From: Candidatus Omnitrophota bacterium
GTDB taxonomy: Bacteria; Omnitrophota; Gorgyraeia; Zapsychrales; Zapsychraceae
Length of the DNA stretch: 41,910 nt
Direction of reading: 5' to 3'
NCBI GenBank assembly: GCA_018062515.1
Contig: JAGOSC010000020.1
Location: 1-41,910, forward strand
Part shown: one piece after another, positions 41,807 through 41,910 of the stretch
Numbering within the stretch: position 1 is the stretch's first letter
How the letters are laid out: each line of letters begins with the position of its first letter
The notes under the pieces: generated by a model
Seen by the model: the letters and a program-made list of their open reading frames with translations, nothing else
What the model was told of the DNA's origin: nothing
Database searches by the model: none
Position numbers and translations under genes: made by a program

Positions 41807-41910
41807 ATGGATATTTATCTCGCCAAAACCCAAGGGTTCTGCGCCGGTGTTTCCTTTGCCATTGACATCGTCGATGAAGCGCTCAAACGTTACGGTGCCC
41901 CCTTATATGT
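41807..41910 (+). CDS. ispH: 4-hydroxy-3-methylbut-2-enyl diphosphate reductase, 5' end only
   Basis: Last MEP-pathway enzyme. Only 34 complete codons are in the window; the gene runs off the right end. The visible residues include GFCAGVSFAI with the first cluster Cys12, diagnostic for IspH/LytB. The ATG at 41807 has AGAGG 7 bp upstream and follows a good promoter. An overlapping ATG at 41803 is in another frame. Lying back to back with ispG, it pairs the two iron-sulphur steps of the pathway. Confidence 0.9.
   Translation, partial: MDIYLAKTQGFCAGVSFAIDIVDEALKRYGAPLY

Noticed and set aside
1..41910. Mobile elements, phage genes, CRISPR arrays, tRNA or rRNA genes
   Set aside because: No transposase, integrase, regular spacer repeats or cloverleaf was seen; all gaps are under 200 bp and gene order is consistent with core chromosome.

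Overview
The window is a dense, almost entirely chromosomal stretch of about 40% GC (judged by eye) from a diderm bacterium. A secretin, TolQ/TolR, TonB-like and type IV pilus/type II secretion (T4P/T2S) genes imply an outer membrane. Lysine is made through LL-diaminopimelate aminotransferase (DapL), a route common in Chlamydiae and other PVC-type or candidate phyla. Together with the pilM-N-O-P-Q-B-C layout this suggests an uncultured lineage such as Omnitrophota or a relative, but that placement is inference. I see no transposase, phage gene, CRISPR array, tRNA or rRNA.

Layout, read mostly on the minus strand: (1) 165-7377, a T4P/T2S assembly operon: pilM-pilN fusion, pilO, pilP, secretin, pilB/gspE, pilC/gspF, behind a TTGACA-17-TGTAAT promoter. 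(2) 7542-12118, a giant TPR protein, tolQ, a tolR lacking its usual aspartate, a TonB-like protein without the C-terminal domain, a membrane zinc-ribbon protein and an orphan PilX-like protein, behind a promoter that predicts a leaderless mRNA. (3) uvrA at 12187-14976. (4) 15063-30188, a ~15 kb biosynthetic run argC-J-B-D-F-G-H-lysA-dapF-dapA-dapB-dapL-folK-panC-nadX plus a small basic repeat protein, closed by a rho-independent terminator. (5) rplM-rpsI with promoter and terminator. (6) leuB-asd-truA, with a terminator just upstream of leuB. (7) fabG-acpP-fabF, with a strong hairpin between acpP and fabF. (8) folM-like SDR, folB, a second folK, fxsA. (9) On the plus strand, a PHP phosphatase, a VOC protein and a Bcp peroxiredoxin. 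(10) ispG (minus) diverging from the start of ispH (plus, cut by the window end).

Functionally, region 4 gives the complete glutamate-to-arginine route (ArgJ recycling the acetyl group) and, with asd in region 6, most of aspartate-to-lysine. Regions 1 and 2 are envelope machines lying side by side. Pterin/folate genes occur at two places with two different FolK paralogues. The most interesting items are the Asp-to-Thr change in TolR within an unusual Tol-like cluster, the two-repeat histone-tailed small protein, the divergent second FolK, two predicted leaderless transcripts, and the terminator placed directly against leuB.
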